Assembly: GCA_031769625.1 (NCBI GenBank)
Contig: JAUIMM010000702.1
Location: 3,704,501-3,768,500 of the forward strand
Direction of reading: 5' to 3'
DNA length: 64,000 nt
From: Taudactylus pleione
Lineage: Eukaryota > Chordata > Amphibia > Anura > Myobatrachidae
The notes under the pieces are model-generated. The model did not search any database. It was given only the letters and a program-made list of their open reading frames with translations, and was not told where the DNA came from. Of the stretch, positions 1 through 9,876 are shown piece by piece. The position numbers and the translations under genes were made by a program. The stretch's first letter is position 1, and the number at the start of each line of letters is the position of its first letter.

Positions 1-490
1 GTTCGCTCTGAATCAGGGCCGTCCTTAATTTTTAGAGTGGCCTCCTGGCCGCTCGTATAGCTGTGAGTGACCACCCACAGCTATAGCGAGCTTCCAGGAA
101 GATGGTCGCGATGGTCAAGATCGGGCTTGCGACGAGACCCTTGTGGTAGGGTCTCGTTGCCGCAAGCCCTGGAGTGCTTTCGGCTCTATCAGAGCCGAGA
201 GCACTCCCACTGACATCACTTGTGATTTCAGTGGGGCTGGCCCCAGACGGTAGGCGTTCCCATGGGAACGCCTCCGTCTGGGCAGCCACGCCCCCAGCAC
301 GCCCACCAAAGGGGGCGTGCTGTCACTCGCCATCGACAGCACGTCCCCTTTGGTACGAGACCCGGAGCGACGGCTTGCCCGTCGCTATTCGGGTCTCGCG
401 CATGCGCACGACGGAGCCGGCTCCGTCGTGCGCATGCGCACAGGGCCAACATCGACCCGCTTGCGAACGCTTGGGTCTGAAGCTGGCCCT
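1..490 (+). repeat. Multi-hairpin repeat, copy 1 (left end cut by window)
   Basis: GC-rich repeat of about 500 bp built from consecutive inverted repeats. Stems are visible at about 44-99, 123-169, 171-207, 208-236, 242-280, 305-352, 355-401 and 399-440; the last is a perfect palindrome centred on GAGCCGGCTC. It is not coding: overlapping frames are open on both strands only because the sequence is GC-rich and palindromic. Five more copies lie at 9970, 21638, 22211, 27938 and 48394. Complete copies end in GGSCCTGATTCAGA and its reverse complement, and flank duplications fit about 3 bp, which suggests a non-autonomous Harbinger-like DNA transposon. The family assignment is an inference. Confidence 0.8.
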
Positions 491-580
491 ATGTTAGTAA
501 GCAGATCGAATTTCCAATGCTAGTAATGGGAGATGCAATCTGTTTTAAATTTACCAAAATAAAGGGATAAAAAATAGCAG

Positions 581-829
581 GGGCCAAATGTAATATTGTG
601 AGAGTTTAGAAAATGTCTGAGAAACTGTCACATTTTTAAACTCACCCAATGTAATAAAGTCACAGAACATGCAAACTAGCATATTTTTCAAACTCCAAAA
701 CTCTCTAGAGTTAAACTCTCATCCAAGTCTTTCCTGTTTTGAAAATACAACTCGATCTATGTATTAGTGTGAGAGTTATACTGCTAAACTCTCACATTTT
801 CTAAACCCTCACTCTATTACGTTTGGCCC
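581..829. mobile_element. Harbinger-like MITE
   Basis: A 249-bp element with inverted ends of about 35 bp that start GGGCCAAATGTAAT and close with ATTACGTTTGGCCC. It is flanked by an identical CAG at 578-580 and 830-832. GGGCC-type ends with a 3-bp target duplication are typical of PIF/Harbinger non-autonomous elements. It has no coding capacity. Confidence 0.75.
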
Positions 830-832
830 CAG

Positions 833-1113
833 GAGGGAGTTCTACGATAACAACACCACCAGGAGATGGCGGTCCCCTCCTGTCTCTACCACATTAACTC
901 TGCCCTCACTGCCTGCTGCAAGCAAAGCAGAACACTTTGTAGAAGTTACAGAAAGTACTTTATAGCAGTGGCACACTCCTCATAATAGGAATCATTTAAA
1001 TAATAACTTTTAATATAAACCAAATAATAGAATTTTGAAGATAGCACTATACTAAATCAGGTCACAGAAATGTAACTTACACAACACACAATTTATGTGG
1101 CGTATGTGCAATG
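833..1113. other. Unassigned intergenic sequence
   Basis: No gene or clear repeat boundary is seen. Part of it (about 950-1080) reappears in reverse complement near 8400-8540, next to the Penelope-like element, so it probably belongs to an older repeat or a duplicated flank. Confidence 0.4.
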
Positions 1114-1117
1114 CATA

Positions 1118-1166
<49 letters not shown>

Positions 1167-1170
1167 CATA
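1114..1170. repeat. (TA)n microsatellite
   Basis: A run of alternating T and A with a few interruptions, directly before the Tc1 end fragment. Confidence 0.9.
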
Positions 1171-1174
1171 TACA

Positions 1175-1449
1175 CAGTCAGGTGCATAAATTTTGGGACA
1201 TTGACAGAATTTTCATATTTTGGCCTCTATTCACCAGCACAATGGCTTTGAAATGAAACAAACAAGATGTGCTTTAACTGCAGACTTTCAGATTTCATTT
1301 GAGGGTAATTACATCCAAATCAGGTGAATGGTGTAGGAATTACAACGGTTTCTATATGTGCCTCCCACTTTTTAAGGGGCCAAAAGTAATGGGACTATCA
1401 ACTCAAAAGCTATTTCATGGACAGGTGTGGGCTATTCCCTCGTTATTTC
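1175..1449 (+). mobile_element. Tc1-like transposon, terminal fragment
   Basis: It starts with CAGTCAGGTGCATAAAT and matches, in reverse complement, the right end of the full Tc1 element at 60769-62420: the 221-bp terminal repeat plus about 50 bp of internal sequence. It stops abruptly at 1449, where Penelope-like sequence begins. Only the end on the transposase 5' side remains. Confidence 0.85.
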
Positions 1450-3293
1450 GTCCTCTCCTGTAACAAGATAATAGACTTTTATTTTTTAGAGCAGGGAGAT
1501 CAGGATTTTGATTGATCAAGGGCCATGTTTGTTTCGCGACCTTACTTAGATGTCCACTAGCCGTAGTGTAATCACTGACCCAGATGGTTTTGTCACCCGT
1601 ATTTTTCTTAGTGGATGATACTAAAGAATTGTACCTGGTTAAGGCCAATAATCTGTATTTGGCCAATTTTAGCATTCTGGGGCTATACCCTCTACTAATA
1701 AACTTATTAAACTTTAAGTCTATCTCTGTTACAGCATCATTAGGATCACTGCAAATGCGGAAAGCCCTTAAGAATTGGGAGGATGGGAGCCCTCTTTTGA
1801 GGGGTTCTGGATGGTGGCTCCCTGCTTCTGGTAGGGTATTCCTATCTGTGTCTTTGTGGTAGACCGAGGTACACAGTAAATTGTCCTTGACACAAATCAG
1901 GACATCCAAAAAGTGTATGGATTGATGACTAGTCTCACAAGTAAATTTTATCGTCCCTTCCACCTGGTTGATGCTGTCAATCATACTCCGAAAATCCTTG
2001 TCATTACCGTCCCCTAGTAAGAAGACATCGTCTATATACCTCGTGTAACCTTTGATTTTCTCAGCTCTAGCTGGCATGGAAAAGAACAATCTTTTTCGAC
2101 TTCAAACATATAGGCGTTCGCGAAGCTTGGTGCAACACATGAGCCCATCATAGATCTGAGTTTTTGTACGTAGAAGTGACCGTCGAAAAGAAAATAGTTA
2201 TGGGTTAACGTTAGCTCAAGTAACCTGATGAAGAAATCTATATCTGGACCAACATAATTGGAATTGTTGGTGATCAGCCATCTGGTCGCCTCTAGACCAG
2301 CTTGATGTGGAATGCTGGTGTAGAGGCTAACCATGTCCATGGTACACAGCAGGTAATGAGAATAGGATTATTGCCATATTTCTAGTTTCAATAAAAAGGC
2401 AGTAGTGTCCTTGAGGAAGGTGTGTTCAGACTGTATGACAGGTTGGAGATGAAAGTCAAGATATTGTGCAATTTTGTAATACAAAGAATCGCGTGCTGTG
2501 ATGATTGGACGGCCAGGTGGGTTAATGAGGGATTTGTGAATTTTGGGAAGTGTGTACAGTAGCGGAGTAACTGGAAACTCTTGCTGCAATCCTTCTGCTA
2601 CTTTCTTCAAAATTATGTTATCTAACACCGCTTGTGCCAAAATGGTATCTACTTCCCTCTTAAATGCCATTGTGGGAACCTGTTCCAATTTGGCATACAC
2701 CTGATGATTGCTTAGCTGAGAATAAATCTCCTGCTTGTATTGCTGAAGATCATTTACCATGATACCACCTTCCTTGTCCGCTGTGTGAATCACAATGTCC
2801 TTGTAATGTTTGAGGTCCTGTAGTGCTTTATGTTCCCCTTTGCTTAAGTTGGATTGATCTCTACGGCCATCTGTTTGTAGAGAATCTACTGTGCTGTTTA
2901 GTCTGGCTGTAAAGTTTTTTATTGAGGGATTAGAGGATGCTGGGTCAAACGTAGAGAATTTAAAAAAAATGGAACAACTAATGATCAATCGTATCAGGGC
3001 CAAAGAATTCTTTAAGGCGTAATTGCCGATTAAGCCTATAAATATCCGTTTTACTTTTAAAGATGTTCAGACAGTTTGTAGGGACAAATGAAAGATGCCT
3101 ATTCAGGATACTAGTTTCATCCATTGTCAGAATACGTGAGGACAAGTTGAAGACTAGGTTCTCTTTTTCACAACTCTTCTTGATTTTCCGCGACCACTGG
3201 CCGGCCCTCCTGTTGGGATGTCTGGGGGGGTCTCCTCGTGCCTAAGTAACTACCCCTAAAGGGGGTTTCTGTTTGGCGATATGTTGTGATCTC
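1449..3293 (-). mobile_element. Penelope-like element, truncated minus-strand copy
   Basis: It reads on the minus strand and is the reverse complement of parts of the plus-strand element at 3294-8330, lacking the C-terminal endonuclease and the N-terminal ORF. It joins the plus-strand element head-to-head near 3294. A partial inverted copy attached to the 5' end of a longer copy is a common Penelope arrangement. It keeps the sequence that the solo LTR interrupts in the plus copy, which fixes the LTR insertion site. Confidence 0.8.
1450..3003 (-). pseudogene. Penelope-like reverse transcriptase, broken
   Basis: Three minus-strand segments (3003-2368, 2340-2032, 2089-1415) carry the Penelope reverse transcriptase in order. 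Visible motifs are LPKIHK and PGRPII, motif A (MDMVSLYTSIP), motif B (MGSCVAPSF) and the catalytic YIDD in the third segment. Frameshifts separate the segments near 2370 and 2060. The C-terminal GIY-YIG part is missing because the copy ends at the Tc1 junction. The protein would copy element RNA in the nucleus and is related to telomerase reverse transcriptase. It is clearly non-functional here. Confidence 0.8.
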
Positions 3294-3313
3294 TACCCAC
3301 CTGGTGATGACGT

Positions 3314-3560
3314 CATCGCGTATGGTGATGACGTCATCGCGCCTCGAATAGCGGCGGCTGGAGCATTGCACGGGGTGACTACTTGGTATAAAGGTATGTT
3401 TATGTTACTTGTATGGTGTTCCTGACTAATTGATTTACATCATGAAACATTGATATGGACACTGTCTGCCTCGTTTTTTCTCTGCATTGACAAGACTTTA
3501 GGAGTGCAGTACTGATTATGCAATAGATGTGACCTTGTTTTGGACTGGCACCCAGAGCAG
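3314..3560 (+). repeat. Penelope pseudo-LTR, 5' copy
   Basis: This direct repeat matches 8107-8310 and, for its second half, 8545-8715. It holds paired TGATGACGTCATCGCG motifs (CRE-like palindromes) and a TATA-like GGTATAAAGG. It also holds the string CTGACTAA, a small TGAT/ATCA stem and GAAAC (about 3422-3450), which resembles a hammerhead core with a changed G8. It probably provides promoter function for the element. Confidence 0.6.
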
Positions 3561-3729
3561 ATGCATGTTATGGATATGAGTGCCAGCCTGTTTTATTATT
3601 GACATATGGACTTGTGCTCACAGCATTAGTTTGGAAAGGCACCCACAAGTTTTGAATTGACAGCTGGATTTAACAATATCCTTTTTGCTGCAGTCTGTCC
3701 CCTTTTTTCACATTGTTTTCAATTGTGCT

Positions 3730-4443
3730 ATGTCTGCACCTGCAGACCCTGTGGAAGTCAGTGGCTTTTCCAACATCAACTTACCGCTAGGTGAGCTATT
3801 TTCCTATTCGGACTCTGAAGCGGAGAGCATTTTATTTAAAGAGAAGCTTTTGAGCACTGGTGGTTCCATTACTCCTGAGCAATGCTACTTCCAAATGCTT
3901 AAACTTCGCAAGAAGGAAATTGATTATTTTTTACATGGGGTAAGTCTTTCTGACTACTTTCGGGAGAAGAAAATACCCCGTGGATTCCGGATATGGAACA
4001 TCCCGACTATCGGACGTTTTAATCGGGATTTTTGCAGAAGATGGGCAGCGATACTGAACAAATGTTCATTTGATTTAATATTGCTGGTCATCGAGGAGGC
4101 AACGAGGGAGCTTAAGATTATCCGAGACAAAATTAATATTTTTGAAAAAGACCATTTGGAAACCCTTAAAAGTGACACCTCTAATGAGTGGTTGGATGAT
4201 CTCTCCAAGGCTGTGGAGAAGTACAGAACAGACTTTGTAAATTTTAAGAAGAATAAGCTAAATATTTTGAACAGGGACTATGAGGAACATAGGGTTTATG
4301 CATGGGTGAATCAAAAGCATCAAACGGTTGGCAGAGGATTTAGAACATACCCCAATTGGAGAAATAAACCATCTAGATTTGACACTGACACATCCAGTGC
4401 AGCGGCCACTTCTAGTGAAAAAGAAAGCAGGGAGAGATCATAA
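3730..4443 (+). pseudogene. Penelope-like element N-terminal ORF
   Basis: Open frame of about 237 codons from an ATG (MSAPADPVEV) to a stop at 4443. It lies upstream of the reverse transcriptase in the same orientation. It is acidic at the start, then rich in Lys, Glu and Arg, with a region rich in coiled-coil-like residues around ELKIIRDKINIFEKD. Downstream sequence continues in other frames, so this is probably the N-terminal part of the single Penelope ORF cut off by a frameshift. No catalytic motif is seen. An upstream in-frame ATG at 3685 exists, but the 3730 start is equally likely. Confidence 0.6.
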
Positions 4444-4593
4444 CATATCGCCAAACAGAAACCCCCTTTAGGGGTAGTTACTCGGGCTCGAGGAGACCCC
4501 CCAGACATCCCACCAGGAGGGGCAGCCAGTGGTTGCGGAAATCAAGAAGAGTTGTGAAAAAGAGAACCTAGTCTTCAACTTGTCCTCACATAT

Positions 4594-5794
4594 TGTCACG
4601 AATGGTGTCTGTGAGTTACCTGTCTCAGGTGATGAGTGGGATTCAATGGAGATCGGCATGACTGGAACCACAGATGAGGTGAATAGCTTTATTGCAAGAC
4701 TTATGTAGCAATGAGAACTGCCTTTGATGATAAATGACAGGAACTTAGAACCAGTAGAAACTTGAGAGGAACCGGACCGTAACCGGCAGGAAGACTTGCT
4801 GAGTTGAACTGGAAAACTTGGGCTTTGCCTCTGGGCTGGAGTAACGTGGATTGAACTGAAGAACTTGGTTTTGACTCTGGACTGGAATAACGTGGATTGA
4901 ACTGATGAACTTGGAACTTGACTCTGGACTGGAATAACGTGACAATGGCTGAAGGGAAATCAAGTAATGCTGAGACAAGGGCTAAACAGGGTAATCCGGA
5001 AATGCCGTGACAAAGGCCGGAACTCAGGTGCAGGCTGGATTGGATAATTGGGAATAACAGTTTCAGGAAGGAATGGGTAGGTCTGGGAGTTTAGGTTCAG
5101 GGAGGGAGTGGGTAGGTAGAAGGAGCAGGAGTAGATCCACAGCAGGAAGCAAAGCAGGGTAACACGGTGCAGGTTTGCAGGGTGCCAGGGACCAACCAGG
5201 AGTAGGACAAGCAGCAGGACACAAGACTAAGGTCAGAAGCACAGGAACTCACTTTGCTGATGCTGAAACACACGAGTTGCACTGGCCTGGGGACTAGCGG
5301 GATACTGGATTGCCAGGTATAGCTGTAGCAGGTTATCTGGACGCACCAGGGGTTGCTGTAGCAAGTTTTCTGGATTGCACCAGTGGTTGCTGTAGCAGGT
5401 TTTCTGGTTTGCACCAGGCGTTGCTGTAGCAGGTTTTAGGGATACACTAGAATACAGAAACAGCATGAACCATACACCAGGGGAAGTAATGAGATGTTCA
5501 GGCCCAGAATGCTATCAGGGGTGGATGTATATACCCTGAGTGGTGGAAGGCACAACATGCAGAGGGAGTACTCATCTCTGCAGCACTGAGAATCAGAACG
5601 ACACCTGCGATTCCAATCAGGGCTAGCAGTGTTCACAGACAGGAAAGGACCCAAATTAAAAAATCACTGTGGAAGGAATGCAGGGAGAAGTGCTGCAGCA
5701 GCATGATCATGATCAGAGCACATACAAATCCATGGAGACAGTTGGCAGGGGTAGGTCTACAGGCAAAAGGTGAAAACTAGACAGGGTCGTGACA
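4594..5794. mobile_element. Solo LTR inserted in the Penelope-like element
   Basis: A 1,201-bp insert beginning TGTCACGAATGG and ending GGGTCGTGACA, so TG...CA ends with an 8-bp inverted match. Flanks are CATAT (4589-4593) and CGTAT (5795-5799), a 5-bp duplication with one change. The uninterrupted site is seen in the minus-strand Penelope copy near 3130. Internal short tandem repeats occur at about 4850-4940 and 5320-5440. There is no coding capacity. The family (gypsy or ERV) is unknown; a second LTR with a similar end lies at 42478-43271. Confidence 0.7.
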
Positions 5795-5805
5795 CGTATT
5801 CTGAC

Positions 5806-7778
5806 GATGGACGAAACTAGTATCCTGAACAGGGGTCTTTTGTTTGTCCCTAGAAACTGTCTGAACACCTTTAAAAGTAAAACAGATATTTATAGGCTTA
5901 ATCGGCAATTACGCCTTAAAGAATTCTTTGGCCCTGATACGATTGATCATCAGTCGTTCCATTTTTTTACAGCCTCTACGTTTGACCCAGCATCCTCTAA
6001 TCCCTCAATAAAAAACTTTACAGCAGACTAAACAGCACAGTAGATTCTCTACAAACAGATGGCCATAGAGATCAATCCAACTTAAGCAAAGGGGAACATA
6101 ATGCACTACAGGACCTCAAACATTACAAGGACATTGTGATTCACACAGCGGACAAGGGAGGTGGTATCATGGTACATAATCTTCAGCAATACAAGCAGGA
6201 GATTTATTCTCAACTAAGCAATCATCAGGTGTATGCCAAATTGGAACAGGATCCCACAATAGCATTTAAGATTGCAGCAAGAGTTTCCAGTTACTCTGCT
6301 ACTGTACGCGCTTCTCAAAATTCACAAATCCCTCATTAACCCACCTGGCCGTCCAATCATCACAGCAACCGATTCTTTGTATTACAAAATTGCACAATAT
6401 CTTGACTTTCATCTCCAACCTGTCATACAGTCTGAACACACCTTCCTCATGGTGACTACTGCCTTTTTATTGAAACTAGAAAAATCCTATTCTTATTACC
6501 TGCTGTGTACCATGGACATGGTTAGCCTCTACACCAGCATTCCACATCAAGCTGGTCTAGAGGCGACCAGATGGCTGATCACCAACAATTCCAATTATGT
6601 TGGTCCAGACATAGATTTCTTCATCAAGTTACTTGAGTTAACGTTAACCCGCAACTATTTACTTTTTGACGGTCACTTCTACATACAAAAACTCAGATCC
6701 ACGATGGGCTCATGTGTTGCACCGAGCTTTGAGAACGCCTATATGTTTGAAGTCGAAAAAGATTTGTTCTTTTCCATGCCAGCTAGAGCTGAGAAAATCA
6801 GAGGTATATAGACGACGTCTTCTTACTATGGGACGGTAATGACAAGGATTTTCGGAGTATGATTGACAGCATCAACCAGGTGGAAGGGACGATAAAATTC
6901 ACTTGTGGGCTCCCGTTCTCCCTATTCTTAAGGGCTTTCCGCATTTGCAGTGATCCTAATGATGCTGTAACAGAGATAGACTTAATATTTAATAAGTTTA
7001 TTAGTAGAGGGTATAACCCCAGAATGCTAAAATTGGCCAAAGACAGAGTATTGGCCTTAACCAGGAACAATTCTTTGTATCATCCACTAAGAAAAATACG
7101 GGTGATAAATCCATCTGGGTCAGTGATTACACTACAGCTAGTGGACATCTAAGTAAGGTCGCGAAACAAATATGGCCCTTGATCAATCAAGATCCTGATC
7201 TCCCTGCTCTAAAAAATAAAAGTCTATTATCTTGTTACAGGAGAGGACGCAATTTAAAAGATCTCCTTGTGCACAACGATGTCACGGGAAGGGATGCACA
7301 AGCCCATTTTCTTACCAGGAGACCTGGGAATTTCAAGTGTCTTGGATGCACTACATTTTCTTATTTGGACATAGGGGACTTTTTTATGCATCCTAGATCC
7401 GGCAAAAAATATAAAATCAGGCATCCACTGACCTGTACCTCACGTTTCGTCATCTACTACATCAAGTGTCCATGTGGACTTCTATACATAGGTAAAACTA
7501 CGAGAATGTTCAAGGAGTGGATGGCGCTTCACCGCTCCTCGATAAGGATGGCCTTGGAGGGCAAAAATTCAGACTTGCCGGTACCTAGACACTTTGTTCA
7601 ACATCGTCACAATTTAGCATCACTAAAGTACAAGATGATTGACTGGATAGCCCCCAGATTGAGAGGTGGGGATCGAGGTAGAGCATTGCTACGCAAAGAA
7701 GCCTTCTGGATAAATGAGCTCCAGACTGTGTCCCCGTTGGGGCTTAATGAACAATTATCGCTTGCTGGCTTCATTTAA
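5806..7778 (+). pseudogene. Penelope-like reverse transcriptase plus GIY-YIG endonuclease, broken
   Basis: Fragments in order along the plus strand: 5806-6031 and 6136-6339 (N-terminal thumb-like part), 6272-6811 (fingers and palm with PGRPIIT, MDMVSLYTSIP and MGSCVAPSFE), 6859-7152, and 7179-7778 (C-terminal endonuclease). The endonuclease has CLGC, then YYIKCPCGLLYIGKTTR, which matches the GIY-YIG core, and a conserved H/E region downstream. A short deletion near 6808, relative to the minus copy, removes bases just before the YIDD site and shifts the frame. At least four frame breaks are present, so the copy is dead. In an intact element the endonuclease nicks the target for primed reverse transcription. 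Confidence 0.85.
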
Positions 7779-8315
7779 ATTCATCTTTCTAGTCCTTCCC
7801 GACCACCGCCTGTGCACAGGTGCAGAGATGCTAGCATCTTTTTCCCCTCCCCCCCTTAGCACATTTCCTCTGCAGTACCGTTGCCGTTCTCTGCATTATT
7901 TGAAAATATAGGTTTGCACTGTTACAGCTTACAGATATGTGCCCTGTATTTCTATATGGGGCTAACTGATATTTTGTGTTTTTGTTTCCACAGGCTTCAC
8001 ACCTGTAGCTCTTGTTTATGTTTTGCCTGTTTCTATGGTGATGGGCTTTGCCCATGTATTTTCTGGCCCCGCCCCCCGAGGTAGTCATGACACCGACGCT
8101 TGATGCGCATAGTGATGACGTCAACGCGCCTCGGATAGCAGCGGCTGGAGCATTGCACGGGGTGACTACTTGGTATAAAGGTATGTTTATGTTACTTGTG
8201 TGGTGTTCCTGACTAAATGATTTACATCATGAAATGTTAATACTAACACTGCTGTGTCTGCCTCGACTTTTTTCTCTGCATTGACAAGACTTTAGGAGTG
8301 CCGTCCCGATTGTGT

Positions 8316-8372
8316 GATATATATATACATATATATATATACACATATATATATATATATATATATCTATAT
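8316..8372. repeat. (TA)n microsatellite
   Basis: TA-rich simple repeat interrupting the Penelope 3' pseudo-LTR. Similar runs occur at 8711-8727, 8984-9023 and 9321-9348, and several palindromic elements have inserted into or beside them. Confidence 0.85.
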
Positions 8373-8727
8373 AGGTGCATTGCACATACCCCACATAAAT
8401 TTTGTATTGTGTAACTAACATTTCTGTGTCCTGATTTAGTATAGTGCTATCTTCAAAATTCTATTACTTGGTTTATATAAAAGTTATTATTTAAATGATT
8501 CCTATTATGAGGAGTGTGCCACTGCTATAAAGTACTTTCTGTTATTTCGTCATGAAACGTTGATACTGACACTGCTGTGTCTGCCTCGTTTTTTTCTCTG
8601 CATTGACAAGACTTTATGAGTGCTATCCCGATTGTGTGATAGATGTGACCTTGTTTTGGACTGACACCCAGAGCAGATGCATGTTATGGATATGAGTGCC
8701 AGTCTGTTTTATTATATATATATATAT

Positions 8728-8980
8728 TAGGGATGTGCAGGCTCGGATAGGTTCGAGTTTGCACGTGGAGTTCGGATTTTTCCCTCCAAAAAAACGGAAC
8801 TCAGAACGAGGCAAAACGTCATCTTACATGGACGAACATCATCATTCCTGGACAAAAGACCAGGAATGATGATGTTCGTCCATGTAAGATGACGTTTAGC
8901 CTCGTTCTGAGTTCCGTTTTTTTGGAGGGAAAAATCCGAACTCCACGTGCAAACTCGAACCTATCCGAGCCTGCACATCC

Positions 8981-8983
<3 letters not shown>
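8728..8983. mobile_element. Foldback MITE with 124-bp arms
   Basis: A near-perfect palindrome: arms 8728-8851 and 8860-8983, loop ACAAAAGA, with one mismatch seen in 124 positions. It begins TAGGGATGTGCAGG, close to the end of the hAT element at 13078 (TAGGGGTGTGCACC). Its inner part (GACGTTTTGCCTCG) also occurs near the other end of that hAT element, around 18378. It therefore looks like two copies of one hAT end joined head-to-head. No coding capacity. Confidence 0.85.
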
Positions 8984-9023
<40 letters not shown>

Positions 9024-9030
<7 letters not shown>

Positions 9031-9235
9031 GAACAAAGGGGGTGCACTCACCAGTCTTCTAAAATGAGTTTTTATTTCATCTTTTTAAAAAAAATTTTAC
9101 AGTACCTTGACAAAGGTCCATGGCTAGGACCGAAACGTCGGAGCTTTACTATGATGCTGTAAAAATTTTTTTAAAAAGATGAAATAAAAACTCATTTTAG
9201 AAGACTGGTGAGTGCACCCCCTTTGTTCATTTTTT
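9024..9235. mobile_element. Inverted-repeat element with hammerhead-like centre
   Basis: Arms 9024-9102 and 9157-9235 are nearly identical inverted copies of 79 bp. The right arm carries AATAAA near 9183, followed by T-rich sequence. The 54-bp loop holds a hammerhead-like motif. It is probably a Penelope-derived non-autonomous element, by analogy with the larger palindrome at 51055-53356. Confidence 0.7.
9105..9141 (+). ncRNA. Hammerhead-ribozyme-like motif (degenerate)
   Basis: The order is TTGACAA, a stem GGTCC/GGACC with an ATGGCTA loop, then GAAAC and GTC. This matches the hammerhead layout CUGANGA - stem II - GAAAC - short stem III - NUH cleavage site. Two core positions differ (C3 to U and G8 to A), so self-cleavage is unlikely. 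Hammerhead motifs are known in Penelope-like elements; the assignment here rests on the pattern alone. Confidence 0.45.
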
Positions 9236-9315
9236 GTATGCAGGGATACAGGTGATCCCTTTTGGGTGGCTACCCCAGCAATTGGATTTTCAGACGTGAG
9301 TGTGGACTAATACTG

Positions 9316-9351
<36 letters not shown>

Positions 9352-9876
9352 TGCTCGAAGTGGGAATTCAGAGGTGGGGGTATGGAAATTTGAATACCCC
9401 CCCAGCAGCACACTACACACCCCTTCTTCCCCGCTGAGCTGTGGAGTGATCTCCAGGGTTTCCTTAATGGGGAGCTTGTCTAGGCTGTATTACGGCTGAT
9501 GCTCCTGAACAGGAGAGTCACAGCAGCTGAGCAGCGTCTTCTTGTTTCTGCATCCAAGAGCACCGACAGCAGAGCAGCAGTTGTCCCACCCCTGAACCAG
9601 CTCATCAGGTGAACAACTGCCTGTCAAGGATGCGCGACGATGGTAACTTTGGATGACAGGGGTACAGGGGCAGATCCAGGAAAAAATTACAGGGGAGGGG
9701 GCACCATGATTGACATGTGTGGCGTTGGGGGGGGGGTGCGAACTGTGTGAGGGAGTGTGGCCCATGTGCTCACTGTGAATATAAGGTCCGTATATATATA
9801 TAGATAATTGTATAATATACAACAATATATATGGTACATAGTTCTACTTTTACTTTGAGCAGCTCAGTGGATTAAG

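Larger units (their letters stand above)
3294..8330 (+). mobile_element. Penelope-like element (GIY-YIG type), plus-strand copy
   Basis: A near full-length but decayed Penelope-like retroelement interrupted by a solo LTR at 4594-5794. Order: a 5' region with a TATA-like GGTATAAAGG near 3387, an N-terminal ORF, reverse transcriptase, then a C-terminal GIY-YIG endonuclease ending at 7778. The 5' sequence around 3314-3480 recurs directly at about 8107-8310 and partly at 8545-8715, as expected for Penelope pseudo-LTRs. The right end is blurred by TA repeats. A GIY-YIG domain preceded by a CxxC motif suggests a Neptune/Poseidon-type vertebrate Penelope, but the clade is an inference. Confidence 0.8.

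Noticed and set aside
32..523. Several open frames in the multi-hairpin repeat
   Set aside because: Open in many frames on both strands due to GC-rich palindromes; frames are not conserved between the six copies.
9105..9141. Active hammerhead ribozyme
   Set aside because: Two core residues (C3 and G8) are changed, so only a degenerate motif is claimed.
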